Below, piece by piece: positions 16,495-25,417 of a DNA stretch of 64,000 bases. The stretch is from BOG-933 sp037147415. Its GTDB lineage: Bacteria; Pseudomonadota; Alphaproteobacteria; Azospirillales; Azospirillaceae. The translations under genes and the position numbers were made by a program. How positions within the stretch are numbered: the first letter of the stretch is position 1; every line of letters starts with the position of its first letter. The DNA is taken from positions 1-64,000 of the forward strand of contig JBAWVF010000002.1 in NCBI GenBank assembly GCA_037147415.1. Direction: 5' to 3'. A model generated the notes under the pieces. That model was not told where the DNA came from and made no database searches. It saw nothing but the letters and a program-made list of their open reading frames with translations.

Positions 16495-17598
16495 TTATCG
16501 TCGAACTGCCGTCATTTCAGCGCCTTGCCAAAGTGTTCCGCTAACATTGCAGCCATCGATAGCGGCCTTCTTCAGATTGGCACCGGTAAAGCTGGCACCG
16601 CTCAGATTAGCATTACTTAAAATGGCCCCTTCTAAATTTGACGGGGCCTGTTGATTTCTAATTTCAAGTTGTATTGGACTGAACGCCGCAGAAACCAAGC
16701 AACTGCCGGTCAAATTAGCCCGGCGGAGATTAACCCCGCGCAATCGGGAATTCTGTAAATTCAACCCGCTTAGATCGGCATAGGCCAAGTCGGCCAAATC
16801 AAGATCGACCCCATGCCAATCACCACCTTCAATTTGGCAGCGATGAAGCCGGGCCCCGGCCAGCTTTCGGCCATTCATCTTTACAAAAGGCACCTTGGCC
16901 AAATCCAGGTCAAGTCGACTCCCGGCGGCTCCGCTCGTCGCCACCCATAATTCATGGCTGATCATTGCCATTACAAAATCTTTAATCGACAGTTCGCGAT
17001 AAGCCGGGCCGGTAATATTATCGGGCAACACAACCCCGGCCGCACGGCACATGGCTGCGGTTGCCGAGTCGACCACAACCCGGTTCAGGATTACGCCGGT
17101 GGTTTCGGCCCCGGTTAAATCAACGCCGATTAAAAGCGACCCGGTAAGATTGGCCCCTTGCATCTTAGCATCAATCAGGTCGGCGCCCGTTAAATCACAA
17201 TCAACCAATTTTGCCTTGGTCATTCGTGCGTGATCAAGCGAAGCCTCTATTAGTTTCGCGCCGCTGGCGTCAGCCCCATTTAGTTGCGCATCTTTTAGGT
17301 TAGCTCTTTGCAGCGAAGCATTGCGGAGATCGGCATCATTAAGCTTTGCTCCGGTAAGATTTGCGCCGGTAAGATTCGTGCCTTGAAAACGGGCGCCACT
17401 CAAATCGGCTCCGGCTAAACTAACGCCCGAAAGATCACGAAATGAAAAGTCCGCCCGCTGACCGCTATTATTGGCCAACCATTGCTGATGTCTTCGAATC
17501 GCCAAGCGGATGTCGTAAGCTTCATCATCAAGCCTTGTGACGGGCTCAAGCTTTGAGGTGGGTTTCACGGGGGGACTACCCTCGCGAGGGTTGTTCAT
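16495..17598 (-). CDS. Pentapeptide-repeat protein
   Basis: Protein of 367 residues built mostly of pentapeptide repeats, A(D/N)L(S/T)GA, at ~45-175 and ~235-365, forming two right-handed quadrilateral helices with a ~50-residue linker (SIKDFVMAMISHELWVATSG). The layout, including a non-repeat N-terminal helix (AIRRHQQWLANNSGQRADFS), parallels the pentapeptide/PilZ protein at 11.2 kb, so the two are paralogues, but this copy ends after the repeats without a PilZ domain. ATG 17598 follows GGGGGAGGACGCAGGC on the minus strand; the GTG at 17628 is a less likely start. First gene of a minus-strand group with the STAS-like genes. Confidence 0.8.
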   Translation of the reverse strand: MNNPREGSPPVKPTSKLEPVTRLDDEAYDIRLAIRRHQQWLANNSGQRADFSFRDLSGVSLAGADLSGARFQGTNLTGANLTGAKLNDADLRNASLQRANLKDAQLNGADASGAKLIEASLDHARMTKAKLVDCDLTGADLIDAKMQGANLTGSLLIGVDLTGAETTGVILNRVVVDSATAAMCRAAGVVLPDNITGPAYRELSIKDFVMAMISHELWVATSGAAGSRLDLDLAKVPFVKMNGRKLAGARLHRCQIEGGDWHGVDLDLADLAYADLSGLNLQNSRLRGVNLRRANLTGSCLVSAAFSPIQLEIRNQQAPSNLEGAILSNANLSGASFTGANLKKAAIDGCNVSGTLWQGAEMTAVRR

Positions 17599-17743
17599 GC
17601 CTGCGTCCTCCCCCGATCCAGCGCTCACGGCCGGTTCACTAATAGCATTGACCGGTTAATTCCAGGTTAATGACAGTGCTTTAATAATTTCAGTAATTTT
17701 CCGACAAAGGTCGATTAATTCTCGATACAATATCGTTGCTTTA
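17599..17743. promoter_or_regulatory. AT-rich region between fur and the pentapeptide gene
   Basis: These 145 bases are distinctly AT-rich and hold a short dyad CGATACAATATCG at 17723-17735. Both flanking genes run on the minus strand, so this is the likely promoter region for the pentapeptide/STAS group. No precise -10/-35 pair can be assigned. Confidence 0.35.
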
Positions 17744-18190
17744 CTAAACCTTGCCCCCCCCGGCCTTTTTGCCGTATAGCTCGAGTCGGTGGCCGATCAG
17801 CTCATAGCCCAGCTCTTTTGCGACTTTTTCTTTTAATAATTCAATTTCCGGACTTTGGAACTCGAAACATTCACCGGTATTCAGATCGATCAAGTGATGG
17901 TGGTGAGTTTCCGGCTTTTCTTCGAACCGCGCCCGGCCGTCTCCGAAATCAAGCCGGTCGATGACCCGCATCTCTTCCAGCAACCGCATCGTGCGATAGA
18001 CGGTAGCAATGCTGATATTTTCATCAAGTTCGGCCGCACGGCGATAGACCAACTCGACATCGGGGTGGTCACTCGCCTCCGAAAGCACACGGGCAATGAT
18101 GCGCCGCTGCTCGGTCATCTTCAGACCCTTTTCGGCACACAGCTTTTCAAGCCGGTTTAAGGGATCGCCCGCATTGCGCTCGTCAGACAT
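17744..18190 (-). CDS. fur: Fur-family transcriptional regulator
   Basis: Ferric uptake regulator family, 148 residues. The winged helix contains GLKMTEQRRIIARVL and the recognition helix ISIATVYRTMRLLEE; the hinge carries the metal site ETHHHHLIDLNTGECFEF, with E and H residues in the expected places. The C-terminal CxxC structural zinc sites of enterobacterial Fur are absent, as in many alphaproteobacterial Fur proteins. Fur represses iron uptake genes and affects magnetosome biomineralisation in magnetospirilla. Start ATG 18190 is chosen; the frame extends to 18238. Irr, Mur and Zur are alternatives; the HHHH motif also occurs in Irr, but the overall pattern fits Fur/Mur better. Location inside a magnetosome cluster is notable. 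Confidence 0.85.
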   Translation of the reverse strand: MSDERNAGDPLNRLEKLCAEKGLKMTEQRRIIARVLSEASDHPDVELVYRRAAELDENISIATVYRTMRLLEEMRVIDRLDFGDGRARFEEKPETHHHHLIDLNTGECFEFQSPEIELLKEKVAKELGYELIGHRLELYGKKAGGGKV

Positions 18191-18288
18191 TCCGTCCGGA
18201 TCCAGCCTAGGTACTGTTCGGCAGATGCTAAGCGGCACCCGACGCCAAATCCAGCGTTTTCTTGCCGCAGCCGACCCGCTACTTAGTT

Positions 18289-19440
18289 TTATTTAAGCGT
18301 GAACTCATGATTGGCTGCGGCCTCGGCCATCGCAGCGGTCCGCGCGCCGAACCGAGCCTTAATCACGGGCGGTACCCGCGCCGTGAATTGAGAAAGGGCA
18401 TGCCGAGTCGGCTCGTCGAACACACCGCTAATCGGCCCTTGATAGAGCTGGAGCGAGGTCAGCGCGGTTTGCAGCCGGACAACGGCCTTGTTCGGCTCAG
18501 GTCCGGCGGGGGCAGTCACCGGATGGGCCGCCGACGGCGTGTCCGGAAGCTCTACTATAGGAGGACGAATACGAGGGCCAGGCTTACGAACCGGATCAAC
18601 CGGCATCGTCATGGCCGGAACAATAGGGATTACCGGCCCAGGCACTGTTAAATTTGGCGCCGATCGAGGCTGAGACTCACTCTGAGCCGGCGGTGGCGCC
18701 GGAGACGGCTCAGCAACGACTCCGGGGTGAAGCGTTTCGGGTTTTGCCGCCTCAATCCGAACCAAGTCGGGCCGCGCTACGTCCGGCCGCACCAACTCGG
18801 ATCGAACCAACTCGGGCACCCGCTTCGGCGTCTCCGAATCATACTTGGTGCGAAGGCCGATGCTGATCGCCATGACCACGGTTGCCAGTGCCGCAACCGG
18901 AACGGTTAACAGCCAGCGCTTGAGCGACTGGCGCGAACGCCCACCGCCCGAGCCAGGCAAAGCCGGCTTACCGGTGGCCTGATCAATCGCAATAAAATCA
19001 GTGGACTCCTGCGCCGCCTTCACCGTGCATAAGCCAACCAGATGCGGCCGAAAGACTTCAGTAATCCAGCCGGTCTTATTGCATTGAGCACATTCGGGCT
19101 TGCCGGCACAGTCGCGGCACATCGCCTCGCGATAGAAGCTAAATCCAAATTCCTGAATATAAAATTCAGTACCGAAGTCATTAAGCCGCAACAACAGGGC
19201 GTTACGGACGGCCTCTTTCATTTCCCGTAACGACAGCGGGTCGGCCAACAACGCGGTGAATTCAAGCTCAAAAGCCGCCGTAACATTGTCGGTATCGTTC
19301 AGCGGGTAACCATCGGGCGGGCGCGACTGCCCCGGCAGTGTGGTCAACCCCACGCGCCAGCCGACATCGACATCCACGGCCAGGAACATATCCAAAGGCA
19401 AATGCGGATGCGGCGCGGGCAGATGCTGTTCAGAAGGCAT
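18289..19440 (-). CDS. Zn-ribbon membrane protein with peptidoglycan-binding-like C-terminus
   Basis: Protein of 383 residues with three recognisable parts. Near residues 108-119 a possible treble or ribbon site reads CRDCAGKPECAQC (C-x2-C, C-x2-C). A membrane helix (~175-193) with preceding basic residues separates it from a long Pro/Arg/Glu-rich linker. The end (~320-365) resembles a PG_binding_1 domain: VVRLQTALTSLQLYQGPISG followed by FDEPTRHALSQF. This suggests a cytoplasmic N-terminal domain, one membrane pass and a periplasmic part that contacts the cell wall. Divergent from the Mms6-like gene at 19.6 kb, with 180 bases between. Not recognised as a named family. Specific role unknown. 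Confidence 0.65.
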   Translation of the reverse strand: MPSEQHLPAPHPHLPLDMFLAVDVDVGWRVGLTTLPGQSRPPDGYPLNDTDNVTAAFELEFTALLADPLSLREMKEAVRNALLLRLNDFGTEFYIQEFGFSFYREAMCRDCAGKPECAQCNKTGWITEVFRPHLVGLCTVKAAQESTDFIAIDQATGKPALPGSGGGRSRQSLKRWLLTVPVAALATVVMAISIGLRTKYDSETPKRVPELVRSELVRPDVARPDLVRIEAAKPETLHPGVVAEPSPAPPPAQSESQPRSAPNLTVPGPVIPIVPAMTMPVDPVRKPGPRIRPPIVELPDTPSAAHPVTAPAGPEPNKAVVRLQTALTSLQLYQGPISGVFDEPTRHALSQFTARVPPVIKARFGARTAAMAEAAANHEFTLK

Positions 19441-19620
19441 TAGGCCACGCAGATCAAACGAGAATGGGTGAGACGATATTTAACCATGGCGACCCTTGTA
19501 TTATGACACAAACCGGTTGCCGGTGACCATGCTGTTATGATTTGCCCGTCAATGACCGGTGGTGCTATGCTGCGTCAGCGTTGATTAAGAAAGCCTCTGT
19601 TAATTCAGGAGATTTGAGCC

Positions 19621-20022
19621 ATGGCTGTTGTCGGCATTAGCCACGAGGTCGTCCGCAACACTTTGATTGCACAGGGAATGCCGCCGGTTCAGGCGGCAAC
19701 TTTTCCCGGCATCGAACATGAAGTGGTTCGCGATGCGCTCGCCGCCAAAGCCTTGGGCGGTCCCGTTGCCGGAGCCCCGACCGTCGTTGCCGCAGCCGGG
19801 GGTAGCGCCGGCACTGCCAAGGCATTAACCACGGGAGGCACTCTCTGGAGCGGCAAGGGGTTCAGCCTGGGCCTAGGGCTTGGACTCGGGATCTGGGGAC
19901 CGATTCTGGTCGGCGCCGCCGGTGCTGCCGCAGCCTATGCGTATTTCCGCTACCGCCAGCAACAGCTTGCTCAAGCCGAAGTCGCCGTTGAAGATGAAGG
20001 CTTCATGGCCTCCGCCGGCTGA
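19621..20022 (+). CDS. Mms6-like magnetosome protein
   Basis: Protein of 133 residues. From residue ~73 it carries the Mms6/MamD/MamG signature GTLWSGKG, Gly/Leu repeat SLGLGLGLGIWGP (82-94), a hydrophobic helix (~93-110) and a polar tail with acidic VEDEG. The N-terminal half contains an internal repeat of a different kind, HEVVRNTL and HEVVRDAL, not seen in the other copies. GGAGATTTGAGCC precedes the ATG. It heads a short + strand pair with the 68-residue gene that follows and is convergent with the large membrane protein at 20.3 kb; the same layout recurs at 44.5-46.6 kb. Whether it shapes crystals like Mms6 is inference. Confidence 0.8.
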   Translation: MAVVGISHEVVRNTLIAQGMPPVQAATFPGIEHEVVRDALAAKALGGPVAGAPTVVAAAGGSAGTAKALTTGGTLWSGKGFSLGLGLGLGIWGPILVGAAGAAAAYAYFRYRQQQLAQAEVAVEDEGFMASAG

Positions 20023-20043
20023 TCCGATTGATCGTAGTTCAGC

Positions 20044-20250
20044 ATGGCCCTGATCGTCGACTCAATATGGCGTCTTGTTCCGTACTTGTTGTTAAGTACG
20101 GCGGTCTGGATGATTGTCACCGGATTGGTGGTCTTATTCCGATCGGTTGAAGGCTCGTTGACCCTGTGGTTCTGGCTGCGTCTCGCAATCGGGGTCACGA
20201 TTTGTTACGCTAGCTGCCTCTGGATTCATCGACGCTACGAAAACGGGTAA
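20044..20250 (+). CDS. Small two-helix membrane protein
   Basis: Protein of 68 residues with two hydrophobic segments (~10-31 LVPYLLLSTAVWMIVTGLVV and ~42-60) and a short basic C-terminal end (HRRYENG). It starts 21 bases after the Mms6-like gene and is probably co-transcribed. It occupies the place that mmsF has in the paralogous module at 44.5 kb, but lacks the MmsF signature (no SYLGILCFVPLL), so it is not called MmsF. Function unknown. Confidence 0.55.
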   Translation: MALIVDSIWRLVPYLLLSTAVWMIVTGLVVLFRSVEGSLTLWFWLRLAIGVTICYASCLWIHRRYENG

Positions 20251-20269
20251 GGCCACCCTTAAAATGGAA

Positions 20270-20293
20270 CGGGCGGGGAAGTTGCCCCGCCCG
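20270..20293. terminator. GC-rich hairpin between convergent genes
   Basis: A perfect 9-pair stem CGGGCGGGG / CCCCGCCCG with a 6-base loop lies between the stop codons of two convergent genes (20250 and 20318). It has no T run on either side, so it may act as a weak bidirectional terminator or only stabilise 3' ends. Confidence 0.5.
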
Positions 20294-20317
20294 CCGTCCC
20301 GTGGTGATCGAGCCGTC

Positions 20318-21622
20318 CTATCGAATAATCGGCTCGCGTGCCGCCGGGCGACGGTGCGGCCGCAGCCCCTGAAGCAACGGGTTCATTTCACTGGCCGACG
20401 GTCCGCCGCTCCCCGCCATGGATGGACCTTGGCCCGGACCCGGCGCCGCCGGTGCACCTCCGGGACCGATCGGAGCGTCACCGGCCCCCCCGCTGACCCG
20501 ATAGCGCAATTGCTCCGTTACCAGATTCTTGAGATTATCAATCTCCATGCCACTCGGCATATAGCGGCGATTACGCAGCAAGCGACGCCAGAACATATGG
20601 CCCCATGGCAGCATCGGTGCGGCCTCGCTATTCTTGGTGAAACTGCGGGCCAAAGCCGCCATTGCCAGACACAGAATATCAGGCGCCATTGCAATCAACA
20701 AGATCGTCAATAAATCGAGCATCTGCGCCACGCGGCCATGTTCAAAGGCCGCATTCAAATCCTTGACCAGTTCCGTCAGTCCCCGATATTTATCATCAGT
20801 CAGCTTGCGATCATTGGTGCGCAAATCATCAAGCTGGCGCTTCATTTCTTTCAGGCGAGTATTATACTGCGCCGCTTGATGAGTCCCGTCATTGCCCCCG
20901 CTCAAATCTTCTTGAACCGCATCGCCGATGCCGCCGCTGATTATGCGGTTCATCTCGATAAAGACACGGCTGGCGGCACGGAAGCCTTCAAGCCGATCAT
21001 TGACCGCGATGAATTCATTTTCAAGCAGGCTCAGTTCTTTAGCCAGATCATTGGTTGTAACTCGATCCCGTAATACTGCGGCGCTAAGATATTGAAAATC
21101 CTGCAAAGCCGTCCAACCACGCCGCAAGGTGCGGCAGCGATTGCCGCAGCCGGCGACCACGCCGGGTTCCGGCTTGCGGATTTCCAACTCCATCCGATCG
21201 CGCAGATTGTTGATCACACCATTGTAATTGCTGGTCATATCGGTGTCGATCGCATGCAACTTTTCGGCAATCGACTGAAGTTTATTCCCCGCCTCGGTAA
21301 ATGAGGTCTCCGACCGCCGCTCGAACATGATCGAGTAGGAGGACATGAAAATCGACCACAAAACAAAGATCAAAATCAGCGGCACCGAAGTCGCCAGCGC
21401 AATCTTTTCCCGCCGCGTCATGGTCACCGGCGAAGCCAACCTCAGATAAAACAACGAAATCGCGGCATGGACCAGCCCGGCCAGCACGAAGGGCTGAGCA
21501 TTCCCGATCCAACCGCCAAAAGCCGGCCTATATTGAGTTAGCTGCAATCCGGTTGCTGTCATCAACCAAGCATAGAACTCAGCCAAAAGAATAACAACGG
21601 TGCAAACAAACCTGATCGCCAT
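20318..21622 (-). CDS. Large membrane protein with coiled coil (paralogue of 45.3 kb)
   Basis: Protein of 434 residues. Three N-terminal membrane helices (~5-25, ~40-60, ~75-95) precede a long helical, probably coiled-coil region starting SSYSIMFERRSE and running to ~320, with a Cys pair (CGNRC) and an Arg-rich segment; a hydrophobic segment (LLTILLIAMAPDILCLAMAAL) near ~330-350 and a Pro/Gly-rich cytoplasmic tail follow. The topology recalls DUF4407 proteins, but that link is tentative. The protein at 45.3 kb shares TQYRPAF, the LRLASP motif, SSYSIMFERRSE and KPEPGV.. GCG.RCR, so the two are clear paralogues. ATG 21622 follows CGGAGACC. Convergent with an Mms6-like gene in both places. Function unknown. 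Confidence 0.65.
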   Translation of the reverse strand: MAIRFVCTVVILLAEFYAWLMTATGLQLTQYRPAFGGWIGNAQPFVLAGLVHAAISLFYLRLASPVTMTRREKIALATSVPLILIFVLWSIFMSSYSIMFERRSETSFTEAGNKLQSIAEKLHAIDTDMTSNYNGVINNLRDRMELEIRKPEPGVVAGCGNRCRTLRRGWTALQDFQYLSAAVLRDRVTTNDLAKELSLLENEFIAVNDRLEGFRAASRVFIEMNRIISGGIGDAVQEDLSGGNDGTHQAAQYNTRLKEMKRQLDDLRTNDRKLTDDKYRGLTELVKDLNAAFEHGRVAQMLDLLTILLIAMAPDILCLAMAALARSFTKNSEAAPMLPWGHMFWRRLLRNRRYMPSGMEIDNLKNLVTEQLRYRVSGGAGDAPIGPGGAPAAPGPGQGPSMAGSGGPSASEMNPLLQGLRPHRRPAAREPIIR

Positions 21623-21760
21623 CACGGTCTCCGATCGAGCGCCGCGCCGCTGCAAATTCTGCTGCGGCGGACACGGGAATACGCCCGGGAAGATATCAAA
21701 AAATCCACGCCGGCCGCAGAATATCATGGGTGTGAACGTCCGCCTACCGTCTTGTTGTGG

Positions 21761-23182
21761 CTATTTCGCCGTCGTTTCGTCCCCATAATCGGCGGCGGCC
21801 ATCCAAAAACCGGTGTGAGCCCGAATAAAGTCGTGAATGTCGGATTGCCAACCTTTGATATGCGGTTTTTCAAAATCCGAATCAATAATCAAGTCACTGC
21901 GATAGTACTCGCGTTGGAATAGGCGCGGAGCGGCCGTATTACCGGCCAGCCATACATGACAACACCCGTTATGACTCCAGTCGGCCACCACCAACATTCC
22001 GATTTTCATGATCAAGACTGCTTGGCGTTGATCACTGGTGGCGCTGCCTTGAAAGGAGCCGAAGCTGACAATATCGGTGCGCTCGCGCGTGCCTGAAGTA
22101 TTGCGGGCAACGGCGGCGCCACGTCGGCCGAATACTACCCAGGCTTCCTGAATAAAGCCCTTTTCATAATAAGCATTCCAGAATCGACGGCGGCTCGACC
22201 ACATTCTTGTGTGGTGCAGCCGAACCGTTTCATCGACAACCTCAAGAAACTGCTCCAACGATACCTTAGCGAGCCAACGGCACATCACCCCTTGCGCCAT
22301 TTCCGAGACATCAACCCAGGCCACCGGATTAGTTCGCGGTTCTTTTAACAAAGCCAGCAACGTTCGCTTGACAAAGTCGCGTTGCTCCTGTGGCGCTATG
22401 CGTGTAATCCAGGGCAGCAGCAATGCTTCGGCGAGCGCCGCACGAGCCCGCGCCACCCCGCCATAAAGGAAGTCGTGGCCCTTATGCGACCATGATACCA
22501 AACGTTGAACATAGCCGGACGGTAACGATGCCGTGCCGCCCTCGGCCAAAGACTGTTGAACGATCCCGTCACAAGCACGAACAAAGGTATTGGCTAGCAA
22601 CTCGGAAGACGCAAGTTGTCCGGACAGCCCAATTCTAGCGAGAAACTCACGCGGAGGTTTGTCGGCCACCATCACGGCTTCGGCCAGCTTTCCCGGCACC
22701 CGATCAGGCTCAAACAGACGGAAGCGGCGATGCAACTCGCTCCAGCGCGAGTGGCCCCGGTCGGCTAGTTCAGCCAAAAAGGCCGCGATATGGCGAAAAC
22801 CAGGCCGCGCCGGCTCGAAATGCCATAGATAGTATCGAATCAGGCCATTAACGATGGCATTGGACCGACTCAGCTCGGCATGTGCCAAATACGCCGTAAT
22901 AAAGCGCTCGTCGGCAATCAGTGGATGCGCACCCGCCGACAAGCATTCCGAAGCGTAACGCCAGTTGCGCTCGCTGATTCCGCTCCAGTCACCCGACTCG
23001 GCAGCGGCCATCAAACATTCCCGCAACTCGGGCATATCTATAGTGAGTGGCGGCGCCGACAAAATGCCCAGCCGGTTTTCCACCGCGATGCGCGCGTCTT
23101 CGCTGGCACAAACCTCGGGAAATTCAAAGCGCCGCGGCTTCCAGGCTCCCGGCAGCCCTTCGACCAGTTGGCGAAAACTCAT
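21761..23182 (-). CDS. EH_Signature (ZorC-like) protein
   Basis: Soluble protein of 473 residues, mostly helical. The C-terminal ~140 residues match the pattern of the EH_Signature domain found in ZorC of Zorya anti-phage systems: SSRRRFWNAYYEKGFIQEAW, then VVFGRRGA, later VVADWSHNGCCHVW, the EYYRSDL segment and a final H.KGWQSDIHDFI. The position normally held by Glu before SHNG reads Asp here. Start ATG 23182 is taken; the frame opens at a TTG nine bases earlier. ZorA- and ZorB-like genes lie 8.2 kb away on the other strand, and no ZorD helicase is in the window. It is upstream of and co-directional with the membrane protein at 20.3 kb, 138 bases apart. Family assignment is from memory of the motif. 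Confidence 0.55.
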   Translation of the reverse strand: MSFRQLVEGLPGAWKPRRFEFPEVCASEDARIAVENRLGILSAPPLTIDMPELRECLMAAAESGDWSGISERNWRYASECLSAGAHPLIADERFITAYLAHAELSRSNAIVNGLIRYYLWHFEPARPGFRHIAAFLAELADRGHSRWSELHRRFRLFEPDRVPGKLAEAVMVADKPPREFLARIGLSGQLASSELLANTFVRACDGIVQQSLAEGGTASLPSGYVQRLVSWSHKGHDFLYGGVARARAALAEALLLPWITRIAPQEQRDFVKRTLLALLKEPRTNPVAWVDVSEMAQGVMCRWLAKVSLEQFLEVVDETVRLHHTRMWSSRRRFWNAYYEKGFIQEAWVVFGRRGAAVARNTSGTRERTDIVSFGSFQGSATSDQRQAVLIMKIGMLVVADWSHNGCCHVWLAGNTAAPRLFQREYYRSDLIIDSDFEKPHIKGWQSDIHDFIRAHTGFWMAAADYGDETTAK

Positions 23183-23282
23183 GTCATTCAACCCGCCGCC
23201 ATTCAGTCACACCCGGACTTGATCCAAAGGTCCGACCCGGCCATGATACTATCACTGTAAACTCACGGGAACCGGTGTAACG

Positions 23283-24296
23283 ATGAAAACACTTTCTGCG
23301 CTTGCGGTTCTTGCTGTTTTGTTGTGCGGCGCCCCGGCCGATGCTTCTATGTTGGACGCGATCCGGCAACATGGCTTCATCCGCTGCGGCGTTTCCACCG
23401 GGGTGGCCGGCTTTTCGCGCCAAAATGAGGCCGGGGTTTGGGTTGGCTTCGATGTCGATTACTGTCGGGCGTTGGCGGCGGCGGTGCTGGGCAGCGCCGA
23501 CAAGGTCCGGTATTTCCCGTCAAAGATTACCCAAGGGTTGGAGGCACTCGCAGCCGGAGAGGTTGATGTCTTGAGCCGAACCGTGACCTTAACCCTTAGC
23601 CGTGCAGCCGGGCTCGGTCTTCATCCGGTTGACGTGAACTTCTTTGACGGTCAGGGCTTTATGATACGCCGAACCGCCAGTATCCGTACTTTACATCAGC
23701 TCCAGGGGCATGCAATTTGTTTTCAAAGCGGGACTACCGCTGGTGACAATCTAAACGAATATTTTAATGCACGCCATATTGCTTATAAGCCGGTCGGTTA
23801 TCCTGATTTCAAGGAAATGATTACCGCCTTTGCTAATGGCAGCTGTGACGCGATGAGCGCCGATACCTCTTCCCTGGCCTCGGTGCGAGTGACCGCACTG
23901 CCGCAACCGGATAGCTATGTCATTCTGCGCCAACGCATTTCGAAAGAACCGTTCGGGCCGATGGTTCGCCAGGGTGATGATCAATGGTTGGAAATCGCGC
24001 GCTGGACCCTGATGGCGATGATCGAGGCCGAAGAGTTGGGCGCGACTCGGGCCACCGTCGAGCATTTGCGCGCCAGCGACAACCCGCGCTTACGCCGCCT
24101 GCTCGGCCGGATTCCCGGCTCCGGCACGGCGCTCGGGCTGGATGACGACTGGGCTTACCGGATCGTGGCCGGGGTCGGCAATTACGGCGAGGTGTTCGAG
24201 GCCAATCTCGGCACCGGCAGCCCGTTGCGGCTCGACCGTGGCCTGAACGAGTTATGGACCCGCGGTGGTTTACTGTTCGCCTATCCCTTACGGTGA
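23283..24296 (+). CDS. AapJ-like periplasmic amino-acid binding protein
   Basis: Secreted solute-binding protein of 337 residues. A signal peptide (~1-21, ending ADA) is followed by the family pattern of AapJ/BztA general L-amino-acid binding proteins: RQHGFIRCGVSTGVAGFS, GFDVDYCRALAAAVLG, EVDVLSRTVTLTLSR, CFQSGTT and SCDAMSADTSSLASVR, ending GLNELWTRGGLLFAYP. Length matches AapJ. The membrane and ATPase subunits AapQ, AapM and AapP are absent, so it is an orphan here and may feed a transporter encoded elsewhere or act as a sensor ligand-binding protein. Divergent from the ZorC-like gene with 100 bases between. Confidence 0.85.
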   Translation: MKTLSALAVLAVLLCGAPADASMLDAIRQHGFIRCGVSTGVAGFSRQNEAGVWVGFDVDYCRALAAAVLGSADKVRYFPSKITQGLEALAAGEVDVLSRTVTLTLSRAAGLGLHPVDVNFFDGQGFMIRRTASIRTLHQLQGHAICFQSGTTAGDNLNEYFNARHIAYKPVGYPDFKEMITAFANGSCDAMSADTSSLASVRVTALPQPDSYVILRQRISKEPFGPMVRQGDDQWLEIARWTLMAMIEAEELGATRATVEHLRASDNPRLRRLLGRIPGSGTALGLDDDWAYRIVAGVGNYGEVFEANLGTGSPLRLDRGLNELWTRGGLLFAYPLR

Positions 24297-24795
24297 CGGC
24301 GGCGAATGCCGAAATGCCGGCTTGGCCCGATTCGAATCGGCGTCGACGCAGCATGTTCATGTATTTTCAACAGGTTGGCAGAATTTATTGACATCACGGC
24401 TTCGGCCCGTTGCCCGGCCGGGGCTGCGCTCCGGCTTTCAGCCCCATTTATTAACTTTTCACAGGACCATCCCGATTCGCCGCGCCCCCCGTAACCTGAT
24501 ATTGCGGTGCGACATGCTCTTATGCCCAATCCCTTGACGCGCCGCAGCAAACAAGGATTTTCAGTGACTTAGGGTGGCTGCTTGATATGTTGCATTAAAA
24601 CCACGCTTCTAGCCGATCTCATTATTTAAAACTTTCTTAAGTTGCGCCCGAATCGGGTTTGCGTCATTGTTTCTTCAACAGCAAGCAACTGAGCGGCGCA
24701 AACGCGCCGGCTCCTGAACAAAAGACGGATTTCGGGTATTTCTAACGGCGCTGCGGCGCCGAAAGAAGAAGCTCGGCCGGTCGATGGAGGGTAAC
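24297..24795. other. Intergenic region of 499 bases without a gene
   Basis: No reading frame with a ribosome binding site or family pattern is seen. Two small inverted repeats are present: GGCGCTGCGGCGCC near 24748 and a bulged GAGCGGCGC / GCGCCGGCTC near 24693-24714, both upstream of the hemerythrin gene. They may be leader structures; no function is assigned. Confidence 0.4.
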
Positions 24796-25374
24796 ATGGC
24801 CACTGCAAAAATCGAATACGCCGGTGTCTCAAGAGTTGCCAATCAGAACTTCTTCGATACAGTCAATCCAGACCGCATGATCCGTCAAACTCTGCGCTCA
24901 GGTATTGATTATATTAAAAAGATTTACCGTTCGACCGGATTAATGCGTATTCGTTACGACGAATCTTTCACGGTTGGCCTATCAGAGCTTGATGCTCGCC
25001 GTCAAATTGTTGTCGGCGTTTACAATGCCCTGAACTATGAGCTGCGTTTGATTGCAGAACAGGCCGGCTCCATGACTCGGCTGAATGAAAGAGCGTCGCT
25101 CTTGGTTAAGCTGATCGGCGAACTGTTCGCCTTCGAAGAAACATTAATGATCGAGACCGAATTCTCGCGCTATGCCCTGCATAAGGCCAAGCACACCCGG
25201 TTCCTGGTCAGCCTGCACAAGGAATTTGAAGGCATTCAAAAAGGCGGCGCCGACATGTATGATTTGTCATACCTGATTGGCTCGTGGCTGACCGAGCATA
25301 TGCGCGGCGTTGACAAGCTGTTCGGGGATTTCGTCGTACAACGGTCCGGCGAGATTACCATTTCCGAGGACTGA
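24796..25374 (+). CDS. Hemerythrin-like protein lacking two His ligands
   Basis: Protein of 192 residues; the bacteriohemerythrin fold spans ~50-185. Expected di-iron motifs can be traced: LDARRQIVVGVYNAL replaces the usual D.qH, LFAFEETLM replaces HF..EE..M, HKAKH retains the H...H pair, and WLTEHMRGVDKLF retains H....D. So the first His is Arg and the second is Ala, while three His, Glu and Asp remain. It may bind iron differently, or be a non-oxygen-binding regulator. GGAGGG at 24786-24791 gives ATG 24796 as start, not the ATG at 24784. A complete hemerythrin is at 39.2 kb. Confidence 0.75.
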   Translation: MATAKIEYAGVSRVANQNFFDTVNPDRMIRQTLRSGIDYIKKIYRSTGLMRIRYDESFTVGLSELDARRQIVVGVYNALNYELRLIAEQAGSMTRLNERASLLVKLIGELFAFEETLMIETEFSRYALHKAKHTRFLVSLHKEFEGIQKGGADMYDLSYLIGSWLTEHMRGVDKLFGDFVVQRSGEITISED

Positions 25375-25417
25375 GACCGCACCCTCCGCGGCTCCGTCCG
25401 CTGACCTGGGCGGAGCG

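Noticed and set aside
20044..20250. MmsF identity for the 68-residue gene
   Set aside because: It lies where MmsF would be in the duplicated module, but has two helices and none of the SYLGILCFVPLL or RQGLV motifs.
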